A stretch of 64,000 nt of DNA from Formicarius rufipectus (GCA_013399695.1 VXAU01000777.1:1-64000), one strand, 5' to 3'; positions 13,757-26,896 are shown, numbered from the stretch's first letter. Program-made: numbers and translations. The notes: a model not told the origin generated them from the letters alone.

Positions 13757-14734
13757 TGTCACAGCTTTCTGTAGCTGAATTTTAGTAGAAGAGGGGGCTT
13801 CCAGGATGGTTTCTGTTAGAAGCCACTAGAAGCTTCTCCTGTCCTGTGGAGCCAATGACAGCCAGGGCCAGGAGGGACTTCCTGCTGGTGGACAGAGTTG
13901 AGCCAATTAAGAATCACAGTCACGCCTCTGTGATAACATATTTAAGAATTAGGAGTGTTGTGCAGTTGAAAATTCCAGCCATGAGATAACAACACAGAGA
14001 GAGAGACCAAGGTCAGAGCAGGAGGAACAGGGCAGGGGAAGTACTCAGAGCTATGCCTCCCCTGCAGCCCATGGAGATCCATCAGTGTGCACAGACCCAC
14101 CTGCAGCCCATGAAGGAGCAGGTGGATGCATTAAGGAGCTGTTGCCTTGTGGGAGGCCCAGGATGGAACGAGATAGTGCAAGAGACTTGAGGCTGTGACT
14201 TGTGGAGGAGACCCACCTGGAGCAGGTTTTTCCCCCGGTAGAAGTGCTGCCCAGTGGATGGACTCGTGTTGGAGAGGTCTATTGAGGACTGTCTCCCATG
14301 GGAGGGACCCCACAGGAGCAGGGAAAGGACTCAGAGCTGCAGCCCCCCTGCAGCCCATGGTGAGGACCGTGGTGAAGCAGCTGTCCCCCTGCAGCCCACG
14401 GAGGACCATCGGGGTGCAGAGACCTGACTGCACCCCATGGAGTGACCCACAGGACAAGAGCAATGGCAGAAACAACAACTGCCTGCAAACCCTCCAATCC
14501 CTGTTCCCTTGCACCACTGGAAAGAGGGAGGAGTGGGAGGAGAAAGGTGTTCTTAAGACTGATTTATTTATTACTTTTTTAGCTCTTATCTTGTTAGTAA
14601 TAAATTTGAGTATTTTAGCCATTCTGAGTTTGTTTTGTCGTTATGTCTCTTAGTTGTTTTTTTCTTTTCTCCTTTTCCTTTCCCTCTGGGGGTGGGGCTG
14701 AGGTTTGGGTGGACAGTGGGTCAAAACCTCCACA
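13757..14734 (+). mobile_element. Solo LTR of an avian ERVL-type endogenous retrovirus, with target-site duplication
   Basis: This 978-bp block begins TGTCACAG and ends CCTCCACA, the TG...CA ends of a retroviral LTR. It is flanked on both sides by GCATG (13752-13756 and 14735-14739), a 5-bp target duplication of the length ERVL elements make. Internal LTR signals are present in order. A TATA-like TATTTAAG lies at 13939-13946. Several copies of a CTGCAGCCCATGG unit follow (14062, 14101, 14348, 14389, 14428; spacing mostly 39-41 bp). An AATAAA signal lies at 14599-14604 and a T- and G-rich stretch follows. I recognise the CTGCAGCCCATGG array and the GGGAGGGACCCCAC motif from a common avian ERVL LTR family. 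No gag, pol or env sequence adjoins it, so it is a solo LTR left by recombination between two LTRs. The short frames inside it (14131-14653, both strands) are not genes. Confidence 0.9.
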
Positions 14735-14739
14735 GCATG
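14735..14739. repeat. Target-site duplication, right copy (GCATG)
   Basis: Right-hand partner of 13752-13756, directly after the LTR end. Confidence 0.85.
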
Positions 14740-15119
14740 CTAGGGGGAAAAGAGCAAAATTATCTTAGAAAGTCATTAAAAAAATAATTAAATCCCTTGG
14801 CTTTTCAGGTGACTAGAAGGGACCTTCCAACGCCATGCTTCAGTTCTCTCAGCTTCTTTTTTTAGGCTTGGCTATGTTCAGAACAATAAAAAAAAGCACT
14901 TGACTAAAATGCTTGTGTTTGGAGCCCTGGTACTTGGGTTGTGCCATGTGGCAGAATGCAGAAAATTGGATATTCTGTGAATATTCTGTGAACAATTCAT
15001 TGTGCAGTTCCCAGGAAAAATAGGCATGTGTTTACATATTTTAGGAGAGCAGTTCTCAGCTTTGGAGTGGGACTTATCTATAAGAAGAGCATCTGCTGGT
15101 ACTCCCAAAATTCCTTTAG

Positions 15120-15369
15120 AGAGCCATCATGGGATGAGCTTTCGGGAGGAGTGAATTAACATCAAGACCAATGCACTGCGGACTTCGGGTGGCCTGAGAT
15201 TAGACAGTTTTAAGCTATCCAATCATTTGATATAATGATGTAACTGAAAAGCACAGATTATAAATACAAGGTTTGGTATGATAATAAAGGCTTTTGGCTT
15301 TTGGATTGATCCACTGCATGAAGTGTGTGAGTTTGTGAGCCTGTGCTGCCCTGAAGTGGCTCTGGGACA
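15120..15369 (+). mobile_element. Second LTR-like segment (probable solo or 5'-truncated LTR)
   Basis: A compact set of promoter and polyadenylation signals suggests a retroviral LTR in plus orientation. A CCAAT box lies at 15219-15223, TATAAATA at 15259-15266 and AATAAA at 15283-15288. A GATCCACTGCATGAAGTG segment of U5 type follows, ending GGGACA at about 15369. The wording resembles passerine ERV LTRs, where AATAAAGGCTTTTGG precedes a GATCCACTGC motif. I could not find a convincing 5' border or target-site duplication, so the start is approximate and the element may be truncated. It lies about 390 bp downstream of the ERVL LTR, in the same orientation but with a different sequence. Confidence 0.5.
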
Positions 15370-18300
15370 AGCTGTCATGTGAGCTTTTATATTTATATAT
15401 ATATTTATTTTTTTTCTTTTTATTTTACTTCAGTGCCATGTAGTCTGTATGTATGCAACCCGTGAATTTACTCAACTAATCCATTTTTAATAGTTCTAGT
15501 TCAACTTTGTAAGATGCGAGTTGGTTTTAGTTCCCTCTAGGCCTTTTCTATTCTCTATGTCAGACTTGTATCTTCTCAAACCTACTCTTTATTCCGCAGG
15601 ATAAGGTACAGTAGTTGAAACATGGTCATGTATTACCACATCAGTTGCACTTCAGTCAGACTTGGCTCTGCCACAGGTGTCATGCCATGTCTGTCAGGTA
15701 TGTAGGTGCAGTGGCATAAATACCCTAAGGGAATTAGAATAGCAGCAGACCAAGCTTATGCACCTGGATCCACCTCTATGTTGAGTCTGTGCAAAGCAGG
15801 GTCTTTGACATATGGGAAAACATTTAAAACATTTTCCCCCAAGGCAATTTCAGTGTTCTCCAACAATTACTGCAATCAATCATCCTGACTTCATGCAACT
15901 TTGTTTGTTTGGCACACTCTATTCACTTTGTTTTGTTTGTTCATTTCTCTGAGCACTGTTTTTTCTTGGGATCATACCATGTGCCGTATCCATTACACCC
16001 TACATAGTCTGCTCTATGGGTTTGCACTCATAATTTTTCACATTGTTTTGCCATCACCCTTGGTTCTCTGCAGATTTGGCCATTAATGGCATTGTTGTTT
16101 CATCTGTCTGGTCGTACAAATTGCACATATTGCCACAGTCAATATTACAGGGGTTTTTTTAGCAATTATTCATTACACCATTTTTGCTCTGGTCACTTCT
16201 GAGAGAAAGAGAACAGAAAGTGATTACTGCACAGTGTTTTCAGAAAATATGTGGAAAGGTCAACCTTCTCACAGTTTTGAAAAGTAGTTGTAATAACAGA
16301 GCCCAAAGCACTCTGAAGAAGATTTTTTTTCCCTAAATAACATACATTTCAAGTATTTTCCTTCTTAAACATCCTAAGTGGTAAGCAGCTGTTGCAAGAC
16401 ACCTTCTACACTTGAAAGATGGGGATAGATGGTCCTAGAAAACAACTTGTCTTGAGCAGCTGCTTCTCAGTTCAGTTGCCCATGTGTCCATGTGAAAATC
16501 AAATCCCCAGAGGTGCTTGCCTGGCCTCCAGGTACCATTTAAAAAGAACCAGTGTCTCCCTTAACTCCTATGTTAACAACCTGGCGTAGGTGACTCAGGG
16601 CTGAAGAGCATTTCAAATGGGGATTGTGTGTGTTGGTGACCCTGGTCACCAATTTAGGAAGCCTAAATAATCCTATCAGGTCTTTGAACAGGTGGTAGGG
16701 CTGATATGCACTTCTAACTGAGGGAAGTGATCCTCACAGGAAGTATCAGACTTCAAGGCAGATAATTTTTAGAATAAGGATTAGAATTAATCTTACAACC
16801 TTTAAACCAATACGACCTTTGGAATGGATTAAATTCTTTTTTGTTTTCATCTAAAATGAGTTTTAGGCATTGGGCTTTAGAGATGTAGACTCTCTGAGGA
16901 GGTCAGAATCTAGCTGTCTAGTGCAGCTTACCAATTCTTCTGGCAATGCTATGATTTTTTTCTCCCATAGCTCAGGATAGGTTTGATTTATGATTCAACA
17001 TCTAGTGATTTTTTCCCCTCTAAGATCCATCAATAAAGGGACAATAAGAAAAAAAGGAGAAAAAGTAGGTGGGAGTGTTTGCTTGGGTTGGTGTTTTCTT
17101 CTCTAATGTTCTAGCTTCTAGAGTTCCAGAAAAGCCTAATGTGCTCTGTTCAATCTCCTACATACAAAAGTCTTTTTAAAACCTTTGTTCTTATTTTTCC
17201 TGCTGGAAGTGGGAAGTGCAGTTCTCCTTTAAACTTCAATTACTTGCTAATATAGAAGTAGGGTTGGGGTTTTTTTTGGAATATCTACATATAAATCTGG
17301 CCTGCCTAGACTTTAGGAGGTGTTATACTTCCTATAAACCTATAATCTCATTATTTCTGTGAGAAACAGTCCTCTCCCTGAGGACTTCCCTAAAACATGT
17401 AATCTTTTTTCAGTCTAATTTTCTTTCTCAGTAAACCATACAAATGCATATAGGTGTTCTTTTCTGAGTTACAGGGAGCACATTAACCTTTTGAAACAGA
17501 ACTAGAAACTTGAATATAATAGGAAGATATTTACCACTTTAGCATTTTGCATACTCCCTATGATATTTATGTAACTGATATTCAACTTTTTTACAAATTT
17601 TGTAACTACTATTTTGCATGGTTTCTTTTATCTTACTGGCATCTCTTACACATTTATAGATTTTTGTTTTCCTCTGATTTTACTACCTTTTAATGTTCCT
17701 TTTATATTTTGATACACTTGCTCTGAATTTCTTTATGCAAAACCTTTCCTCTTTTACTTTGTGTCATTAGAAAAATACAAAGTGTTGTTTTATTCTGATT
17801 TTTATATTAAGCGTGAATAAGTGTTAGATTCACAACATGAAAGGCATAAACTACACTTGTTTAATCACTATAAAGGAACACATTAGAATAGAAAAAAAAC
17901 AATCCAGCACTGTTTGCTGTCTACTTCATAGGCATATATTTAATTACATTATGCTGCTCCCAAAATTCAAAAAGCTTAATCTTTTTCTGTCCCTAAATTA
18001 AACTCCCTGTGCTCTAAAATGACCAAAACAAATAATCTATGACCTACAAACAAGACACTTGCATTCCCTAAAGATTTACTTCATCTTCTCCTCTAGGTTA
18101 TACATCTTTGAACCTCTCTTTTCTGTAACGACCTTCTGGTGCTCATTAGCATGCTGATTACCATTAACACAGCTATAATGCAGCAATTTTCTTGGTGTAT
18201 GTCAAAGAGAAATGCTCATCAGAATGCAGTCAAGGGACAAAATTAACTGCATAAATCTCCAGCACAAACTGGATCTCATCCAACTTAACATGAGTCTTCC

Positions 18301-19769
18301 TCCTTCTGCTGGGTGTTACATCATAATCTTGCTCCCTGCTGATGCCCTAATAAGTATCCCCAGGTTCTACACTGTCTAATTTACCCCTTCTCTCAGTTTT
18401 AGTTTTCCAGCGATAGCTGACCACCTTGCAGTATTTTCTCTTAATACATATTTACCTTTATTTTTTTTTCTGTCTCTTCTAATTAGTCATTGAGTAACAG
18501 ATGCATTTATTAAAAAGCTTATACAAATGTATGTATATGTATGTATTTACCTGTGTGCCACTACTTTCGTGTTCTGTTAAATAACTGATGGAGCAGTGGA
18601 GCTGGATATTTTCTACCCAAGAACGCATCTAAAGAACTAAGATTTTGGATGAGATATGCTTGTTCAGATTAATAAAATAATTGTTCCATATAAAAGGTGG
18701 CAAATATTGAACTGAGTATGTTGCATACTTTGAGTGAAAAAGTTTACTCGGGAAAAAAATAAAATAGCTTTATAACTTGTTTCAAAATAACACAAGCAAA
18801 CACAAAATCTGATAATTTTTGTCAGAATGGTGTGGTGGATGAAGGGAGAAGATGATTCAGGCAGTAAATCTTCTTTAATTCAGTCAAAGGCCCTTTTTTT
18901 TTTAACTTTTCCTGGTTACTGTTACAAACAACAGTAAACCTATACAGGTCTCTATATTTGCACAGATATTAATTTAATTCCATTTTCTTGGACAAGTCTA
19001 ATTTGGAATGAGGGGATTTAGTTCTAAAAGAGGAAACATAACTAGAAACTTTGGCTTTGGATATAAGAGATGTTCAAAGAGTGGAAAATTGGGTCAAGAA
19101 AAAGTGTAAGCAACAAATAAGGAGGTAACCAAGAAGGGAAGAAGAGAAGTGGATCAAGAAGTGACCCAAAGAAGTGCAAATCAGATGGGGGAGAGGAGAG
19201 AACAAGGAGAAAAGATCCTATTGAAGGGTAATATGGTCCAGACAACCTTTGCGTTCAGAGAGAAGACATTTTTTAGAGACAGTCTTTCTTGTAGACCTGA
19301 AGCTCAGATTTCCTAGTCCAGAGAAGGAAAAGGTTTTCATCCTGGCACTGAATAAAGGACTTCAGTATACATCTGTGACTGGAAACAAGTAGTTTCCTGA
19401 GCCTCGTGATGGAAATACGGCAAGAGTGAACATGAGGAAGAAAGCAGTTGGCAGGGAAGAGTATCTGTAATACACCATCCCCTTCCCTCCCTGTGCAGGG
19501 CACATCCCTTCTTTCTGATCTTACACTCTTGGAGATTTCACTGCATTCCCATATTTTTTAGGGGAAGAAGGAGAAGCTAAGTGGAAGACAAGGAGGAGAA
19601 AGTGAAGCATAAGTTCAGCAGTGTAATAGTACCACTTCCTGATAAGCCTCTGTTGCCTTCTGCTGTGTGTCTTTTGCATCATGACACTCTTGTGGTATTA
19701 ATATAACTTTTGTGAGCAGTGACCATAATTCATGCAAATTTAATAGACTCCTGGGGGCAGGTTCAGTTA
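15370..19769. other. Gene-free DNA with a TA-rich tract and one CNE-like patch
   Basis: A TATATATTTA-rich tract lies at 15386-15425 and a short GTAT run at 18526-18548. The segment 18125-18340 is unlike any repeat I know and is dense in ATTAG, ATTAAC and TAAT words around CTCATTAGCATGCTGATTA. That is the style of conserved regulatory DNA, but conservation cannot be seen from one sequence. The purine-rich stretch 19060-19210 only yields chance frames. Confidence 0.45.
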
Positions 19770-20010
19770 TAACAGCACCAATCTTGGCAGAGGTTTGTTC
19801 AACCTGTTCTTAAAAACTTTCATTGATGGAGCTCTTGCGGCCTCTCTAAGCAACTTAATCTACCACTTTACTGCCAGAAATGTTTCCCAGGTGTCTAACT
19901 GGAGTCTCATTAATTTAAGTACATTAATCCTGACCTCTCTCAACATCTTTGTATAGTTTAAAAATATTATTATGTATCTCCTCATTTTTCTCTCTACTTC
20001 ACCATTTAGT
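19770..20010 (-). mobile_element. Ancient CR1 LINE 3' fragment
   Basis: The plus strand reads as the reverse complement of an old CR1 3' region: TTCAACCTGTTCTTAAAAAC, a GATGGAGCTCTT...CCTC segment, then TAAGCAACTTAATC, GTGTCTAACTGGAGTCTC and CTGACCTCTCTCAACATC. This order is characteristic of the older sauropsid CR1 subfamilies in turtles, crocodilians and birds. It is heavily mutated and non-coding. Confidence 0.8.
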
Positions 20011-23000
20011 CTTGCCTCATATTGCTATTCATCTACATAAAATATCAACACTTAAGGAGAAAAACAGACAGGAAATTAAAAAAAAAATATTTAAAAAAGG
20101 AAAATAGATGCCACTGAAATTTCGTGGATGAATTCTGTTCTATAACTTTTAGAAGCATAAACCCGCCACTGTGTCAGCTAGAGGTAAAGCAGACAAGTGG
20201 ATGTCTTCAGAAAGGTGAGAGAAATATCCCAAATGAGAATAAGAAGGACAGTAGATGAGTATGTTTTTGTACTAGCAAATTCTGAGCATCATTTACATGA
20301 GTTTCAGTTACAAAGTCTTTACTTTTAGAGCAGTGTTTACTTTAAAGTAGTTTCTGAGGAGCTGGGCAGATAATCCTAAAATAAAGAATTATAACAATTT
20401 TTACTTACTTGAGTATCCAAACATATTTCAGGTGATTATTCTTTGCCAAATTATGTTACAACTAGCAACACAGAATCATGAAAATTGATCAGTGGATTAT
20501 GAAATTACCTACTGGTGAAAGATATACAATCAACAGAACACAAAAGGGCTTATGGCTGGTTTCCCGAAGAAATGATCAGCATCACTCCTCTAAACAAGAG
20601 GAGCATAAAGACCCACTAACTCTGTCAATATGCAATAGAAACATCCGTATCCACCTTACTCATGGTGGGCTCCTGTAGTTACTGGAAAGACTTGTTTGGG
20701 GATGTGATTTCTCTCACCCATCTTGGTGGCCTAATTTGTGGTGGCATGAATCATTTGCTCCTTAGAAATACCTCTTCCTTTCCAGGAACAGAAAAAGAAG
20801 GTCGGACAACAAGCTCTAGTGTACATGTCTGCAGCAGATCAGGTTGTGTAAATTGCCTTTAAATTGTTTAGGCTGCCCCAGCATCAATTTTCTGCCCACA
20901 TACCAGGCAAAGTCAGAAGAAAGGCCTTGACTTTTACATTGTATTTAAACCTCTTGCTCAGTTCATTACTGTGTTGGAGGAATCATCAATTCAATACCTA
21001 TGAGACAAAAACTCTTCAGTGGTAATTTTGCTACTCTTTGAGACATATTTGTCTAAGAAAAGTATCCATATATTTGGAAATGAGGTAACTGGCTTTGTCA
21101 TTATTTAAGGTTTATATAAACTTAGTTATACTTGTGGTTATTAGCATCCTATTAAGTCCATCCATTTTTTATTTTTTATATATCAAGGAAATATTTTTTA
21201 TTTAGCTCTTTGCAAAGATTTCTAGGGAGATCTCTAGTTGGTCTTTCCCTAGTACTTACTAAAAAATATCTTTTTGACCAGGTAACAAAATGATCTGTTT
21301 ACTTGCACCTCTTTTGCTTGGCGTAGTGTTGATTTCAGGGGTTTTATTTGACTAAAAATCTAATAGAAGTTTCTCTTTTTAATTGATGTAAATTTTTCTA
21401 ATCGTAATGAACTCATTTGCTATAAAAAAGAGGCACAAGAAAGATACAGTAATAAAGAGTGGTGGGGGACAGAACAGGAACAAAATCAGGAAAAAGTAAG
21501 AATATATTTGCAAAAAAATATTAAAATGTCATGCTTAACAAGAAGTATGTGTGAACAACTTATTTTCTCTGCCGGATAACTGACAGTGGCCAGCAGGTAG
21601 CACATTCCCTTGTTGTTACCAATAACACTGACAAGACAAAACAACAGTCAGTTTAGTAAACTTTACAAAAAATTAGAAATCAATATCATATTAAGTTATC
21701 TAGACCTGAAAGTCATTCATGCAGTTCCCAAACACAGAATGAGGCAACAGGAGTATGCTGTGGTGATGAATTGCACACCATGCTGTCAGTTAGATGAGAA
21801 GATTACAGAGTAATCTTTTATTCTAGTTCCTATATGATTTTTATATAGAGTCCTGAAAGTATGGGGTACGTAAAGCTCAGATGAGGTTACATCTACGGTA
21901 AAAATTGTAAGACATTGTTCCCAAGGATTCTTGCTGTATCCCTGGCTGAGTAGCACTGCTATATATCAAGATGAAGATTAAGGATCTGCAGCAGCCTCAT
22001 GAGCACCTTTGTTTCCAAGAGATGAAAATTCAACACAAGGCCGGACCAATGTACAGCTCACAGAAAGCTGCCATAAGAGTGTCATCAAAACTAAAATGTA
22101 CTGTGGATTGAATCATGTCCTTCACTGTGAACTCACTTGTCTTTCTGCTGTAGCAGTAAAGCTGAGGGAAGGGGGAACACTTTGCTCTCCAAAATAATTT
22201 CTTAACATGGAGCTCTGGATGCTGTGATTGTATCTGTTCCGGGATTTTAGATAGCTAGATCAAACACTGGGAAGTGGAGGGGGTATATCACAAGTTCAGG
22301 GGCAAATTGAGGATTAGGATCAAAAGAAAGTGAGGAAAATGCAGTCACACTTTACTTTTACAATAACAAAAACAAACACTAGTTCACATGTGGTAATAGG
22401 GAGAAAAAGGCAGTGCTAATGGCAATCAGCTTGTCCTACTGGTCCAAAGAATCCTAATTATTACATTTGGAAAAACTATACAATACTCTGGAGGACCCAG
22501 CTACAGCCAACTCAGCAAAAACATCTACTGAGCAAATGCTGGCAGCTTTTCTATTAAAGCCTGTGCTGAGTGTAGCTGGGGATACACTAGATATGGTATT
22601 ATCAGCACCGGAAGACAAATTCAGTAAAAGTCTTGGGTACCTGGTGTCAGAAGTGGTGATGCAAAAAAGCCTGCAGAAATCACAGAAATATTTGAAACAC
22701 TAAACATGCTTCTAGTTTGGCTATAAAATTTATTTTAGAGACTAAAGTCTGTTGCCTGTACATGGCTGACCCTCCAGTCATCATAAAGCCGTTGAGACTT
22801 CACCAGCTGAGTTTCCTCTGCTTAAGTCCCATGCTAATCTTGACATGTCAGAAACTGGATCACTCTGATACACAGTAGCAACACTGAAATCCGCAGTCAG
22901 AACCACTCTCTTTCATAAAATGTGCATTTATCCTTTCACTAATTACTTAATTCTTACAGCACACATTCAGAAACTGGAAGATCATGATTTAACATGTCTG

Positions 23001-24739
23001 GCTTTACAATGTGCAGCCTCACACCTTGATTGTGTGAGAGACATACAAAGGAAGGGAGACCACTAACCTTCTTCAGTTGCATTGTTGAAACTGTACTGCT
23101 CTGCAAAAAAAGTTTCAGTGTTTTGTAGAGAAGGAATAAAGGGATTGAAGAAAGAAACCAAATGATGAGAACATGATACTATTGCCTAAGCACTCTGCCT
23201 TGAAGTACAGTGGGTTATTTCATCCTCCCAGAGGATGCACTTTTTAGGAGATGTCATGATTACTCCCTTTATCCCAGCTAGACTAAGCAAGAGATAGTCA
23301 TCAGTCTGGGACTGATATGTTCTGATCAGTCTGATATGAGTAACCTCTTGTCTATGTGCTGGTTTCTGGTTTTAGCTTGATATTTGTAATAGATTTTTTT
23401 TTTTTTTTTTNCTGTTGTTGAAGAAATTAGTCACTTTCAGAGGCAAATAAATAAAGTAGATCTAAGAGTCCCTGCTTTTATCTTCCACCTTATTGCCATC
23501 TGGAATATGGTATCATATGAATGACAGCAGCTGCCCTGACTAGTAGTGGAATACAGCTGGAGTGTGGTACAGAAGCGAAATGTTCTTCTCAGCTCTTCTC
23601 AGCTCAGCCTCCCCTAGCTGCTTCTCAGCTTGCCCAGTCCCATCTCCAGACTATCCCTCCAGGTACTAATTCAAAAATAAATGGATACCTGAAGTCCTGC
23701 CTTTAGTGGTTTTGATTCTTACACCTCATGCAGACCTCAGCAAGTGAGGACTCCTGTACCCTGGTGACATGTCAATGGATAGTGAGGCAAGTCAACATTT
23801 CCTCAGAGGAATGTAAGTCTTGTGCTTTGATATCGTACTTGTGAATCCTACAAAACACAGTCTCTCTCTCTTTCCCATTTTTTTTCTGCTCAGAAAAAGA
23901 AAATCTTATCTGCTTTTTTATTGTTATTCTGAAGAAGATGTAGACATTTAGGATCTCTTAATTTATTAACCATATGTTTATTTTTTAAAAAATCTAATAG
24001 GAAATTCTACCTCAGATGCAGACCTCATATGGCACTATGAGGACCAAAATCAGATGTGCATGCTGGCAATGAATTACAATTTTGAATATGGAAAAGTTAT
24101 TGTTTCTCCATAAACTTATGTTTGTTTACTAATATCAAAGAATTAGGTGTTTGAGAGGTATATTACCTTCAAAATGCTGATATAACTGTATAACGCAAGT
24201 AAAAAGAGTTTGGTATGAACTGTACGTATGTGAAAACTTAGAAACTGAAGGAAAGGGTAAGGGAAGTAAAAGGACACAATGAAAATCTGTGACAAGTAAA
24301 ATTAGAGATAACAGAAAGCAATTTTTGAAGTGAACCAATAAAAGAAACCCTAAGAAAAGTAGTTGCATGGTACTATACAGTGTGAGTAATAACATAGAAA
24401 GGGCAGAACCATTCAATAAACAAGTGTTTTTTCAGACGAGAAAAAGCCAGATGATATAGTCTCTTTAGAGAATGACAAAATACCTTCAAGTGCTAAAGCA
24501 ATTCAGTTAAAACACAGATATCATGAATTAATCAACAATAAATCAACAGGTGACAGTTATGCATAGAATAGAATAGAACTAAAAGAGGATGTCCCTGAGC
24601 CATAGGTGCTCTCTTTTCAATAGCTCTTAAATCAAAATTCATAGAGGAAAACCTAAAGTAAAGGACTGACATAATAATAGACTTGTTGTCCTGTGCAAAA
24701 TAACAGATTATATGCAACTTCATTAACAAAGGATTAAGG
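20011..24739. other. Gene-free AT-rich DNA with one ambiguous base
   Basis: No exon or transposon is supported. A T run at 23394-23410 ends in an undetermined base (N) at 23411. The frames at 20478-20862, 21610-21813 and 22467-22703 lack splice support and family features. A short local repeat of TTCTCAGCTC lies near 23583-23600. Confidence 0.45.
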
Positions 24740-25390
24740 CACAATCATGTGATTAATGCTAATCAATATGGGCTCTTGGAAATTTTGTTTTGATTCTGTA
24801 ACATAATTAGAAGTTTAGTTACTAAGGGTAATTGTGTGGATATAATACACTAAAACTCCTTTGAGACATTTGACTTAGTGACTTGTGTCATTTTGATTAA
24901 GAAATTAGAACAATATGTTATATAGCACCGATTAAATAGATTAAAAACAGGCTAATTGATACCTCTCCAGATGTAATTGTAAATGACTAATCATTACTGT
25001 CTTTGTGCATTTCTAGCTAAATTCCAGTGGGTTTAGTTCTACTTAACATTTTTATCAATGACCCAGAATAAAATATTAAATCAAAACTAATAAAATTTTC
25101 AGATGACATAGAGATGGAAGGAGCAGACAATAATAGAGAAAAGATCACTGATACAGAGTGATATGAATGCCTTGAGGTCTCAACCTTAAATGCCAGAAGA
25201 TGGTGTGTATTTTTCTAAAAGCATGCAGGAAAAAAAACCAACTAAATTTGGATTATCACAATGGGGTTATATGGAAGGAAAACAGCATATATGACTCTGT
25301 TATAAAAGAGAAGGTACATCTGGACACCTTGTCAAACATCAGTGAAACTGACCATGCAATGTGTAAATCTCAGTCATCTCTGATAAGGCA
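24740..25390 (+). mobile_element. Ancient CR1 LINE, reverse-transcriptase region
   Basis: The plus strand retains the order of an old CR1 ORF2. A GTGTGGATATAAT...TTTGACTTAGTG block corresponds to the region around the LDFxKAFD motif. Next comes CTACTTAACATTTTTATCAATGACC, corresponding to LFNIFINDL. Then come AAAATTTTCAGATGACA (the KFADD catalytic region) and GATCACTGATACAGAGTGAT. Frame breaks are frequent, so it makes no enzyme. I infer an L3-like, pre-avian CR1 lineage from its divergence. The limits are approximate; the left side may extend towards 24440. Confidence 0.72.
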
Positions 25391-26834
25391 TCGGGAACCC
25401 TTGTTCTGGTTGTGGCAAATATGTCTAACAATCACTGGTGGGACCCAGTTCTCTGCTGTCATGAACAGGTAGCAGCATTTATCCATCTCATATGTTTACA
25501 TACATAACACTGAAATGCACTTTCTCCTAAAACACATCACTCCTGCGATTTTTCTGAGGTTACAAAGACAGACAGAGAAGCTGATCCACTCAGTTAACAT
25601 GCTTACTAGGTCAACATACAGGAGTTACTTTGATCTTGACTCATGCAAGATATCAGGAAAAAGGAGCCTCGTATTAAATTTTAATGTCTTATAATTAATG
25701 ATCCCTTTCATAAAATTGCCTCTAATATCTTTGAATCTTAGACAGACTGAGTCTACCTGCAGGGAGAATTTTCTTTGCAGAGATGCATGGAAGATCATAA
25801 ATTGCCCTGTTTTAGTAATTTATTGGGTCTTCAAGGGGCTAAAACTTCCTTTTTCTAAAGAGCAGAATTCAAAAGAAATTTCCTGCTGTAATGGAAGTAT
25901 AGAAATATTAAAGATCTACAACAGAATCAGGTATTTTTTATATGATGTCTCACACAGAAACTTTGGTTCTAAGGAAATTTGTTATAAAATTTATTGTTTA
26001 AGATGACAAAAAGAAAAAAAAAAAAAAGAAATAATTATATGAAGCTTTCAGTGTATCATAATATTCTGGTTATGTCCAAACTATCTAGACTATCCAAAAA
26101 TCAGACAGTTGTTATGTGAAGAAAGCAAATTAAGTAACATGTGTGGTATATATACACCAAAACCCTTGCAAATAAAAATCTAAGCTGCAAAGCACTCTGC
26201 AATGAGCATCTGGGGAACTTCCTCACTGAAACTGTCTGTAAAAAAGGTGTTGTGAAACTTTGAGCACCCACTGACAAACAGGCAGGAAGCTGGCTTAAGA
26301 TGTGGCCACCTCAAGCAGACATTTGAGCAGCATTTAGGAGCCCAGCAGAACCGTCTGAAGGTCCAAAGCCAAGTTTCCTGTGTTGCCAGTGAAATAAAGG
26401 AAAGTTGGACACTGCATGTTGGATAAGCAGTCAGGGATCTTTCCTAGCAGACTTTCCAAGACAACAGCCTTTATCCTGTAGAACATATAATAATTATTGA
26501 ATCCCTGTATATAACCAGGGAATAACCTTCAGAGAGTTCTGCTTTATTTATGCATATCATGTACTTACTTTCTTAGCCAGTTTTAATGTGGCTCAACTAA
26601 CTGTGCTAAGGATGTTGATTTGCTAAACATAATATCTGTCTAGGAACCAGGTCTTGATCCCAGACTATCTGGATTCCCCATGTATTCACAAGTCTGAAAA
26701 CACTTATTGCTAATACATTCTGCTACTGGCTCATATTTATAAAAACTGTTCAGAAATGTTAGAAATCTCTAGTCTGGGGCAGATCTAGAGTGAAGCATTT
26801 GTGGCAAGTTACAGCCAAATATTTTCTCTTTTGC
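25391..26834. other. Gene-free DNA; possible LTR-like end near 26.4 kb
   Basis: Nothing is firmly recognised. The AATAAAGG at about 26393-26400 followed by GGACACTGCATG is mildly reminiscent of an LTR end, but I see no border or target duplication. The frame at 25698-26006 runs through AT-rich sequence without family features. An A run lies at 26013-26027. Confidence 0.4.
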
Positions 26835-26896
26835 TGGTTTTTGGTTTTGGTTTGTGTTTTTGTTCTTGGGGTTTTGTTTTGGTTTTGTTTGGTTTT
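26835..26896. repeat. G/T-rich low-complexity tract
   Basis: The plus strand consists of G and T, with a single C at 26865, in irregular TTTTGG and TTTG units. It directly abuts the 243-bp duplicated segment that starts at 26901. Confidence 0.8.

Noticed and set aside
14131..14653. Overlapping frames of up to 163 codons on both strands
   Set aside because: They lie inside the GC-rich solo LTR and follow from its composition and internal repeats.
23411..23411. Ambiguous base N (also one at 36311) as a possible sign of a hidden gap
   Set aside because: Both lie inside poly-T runs, where single-base sequencing uncertainty is the simple explanation.
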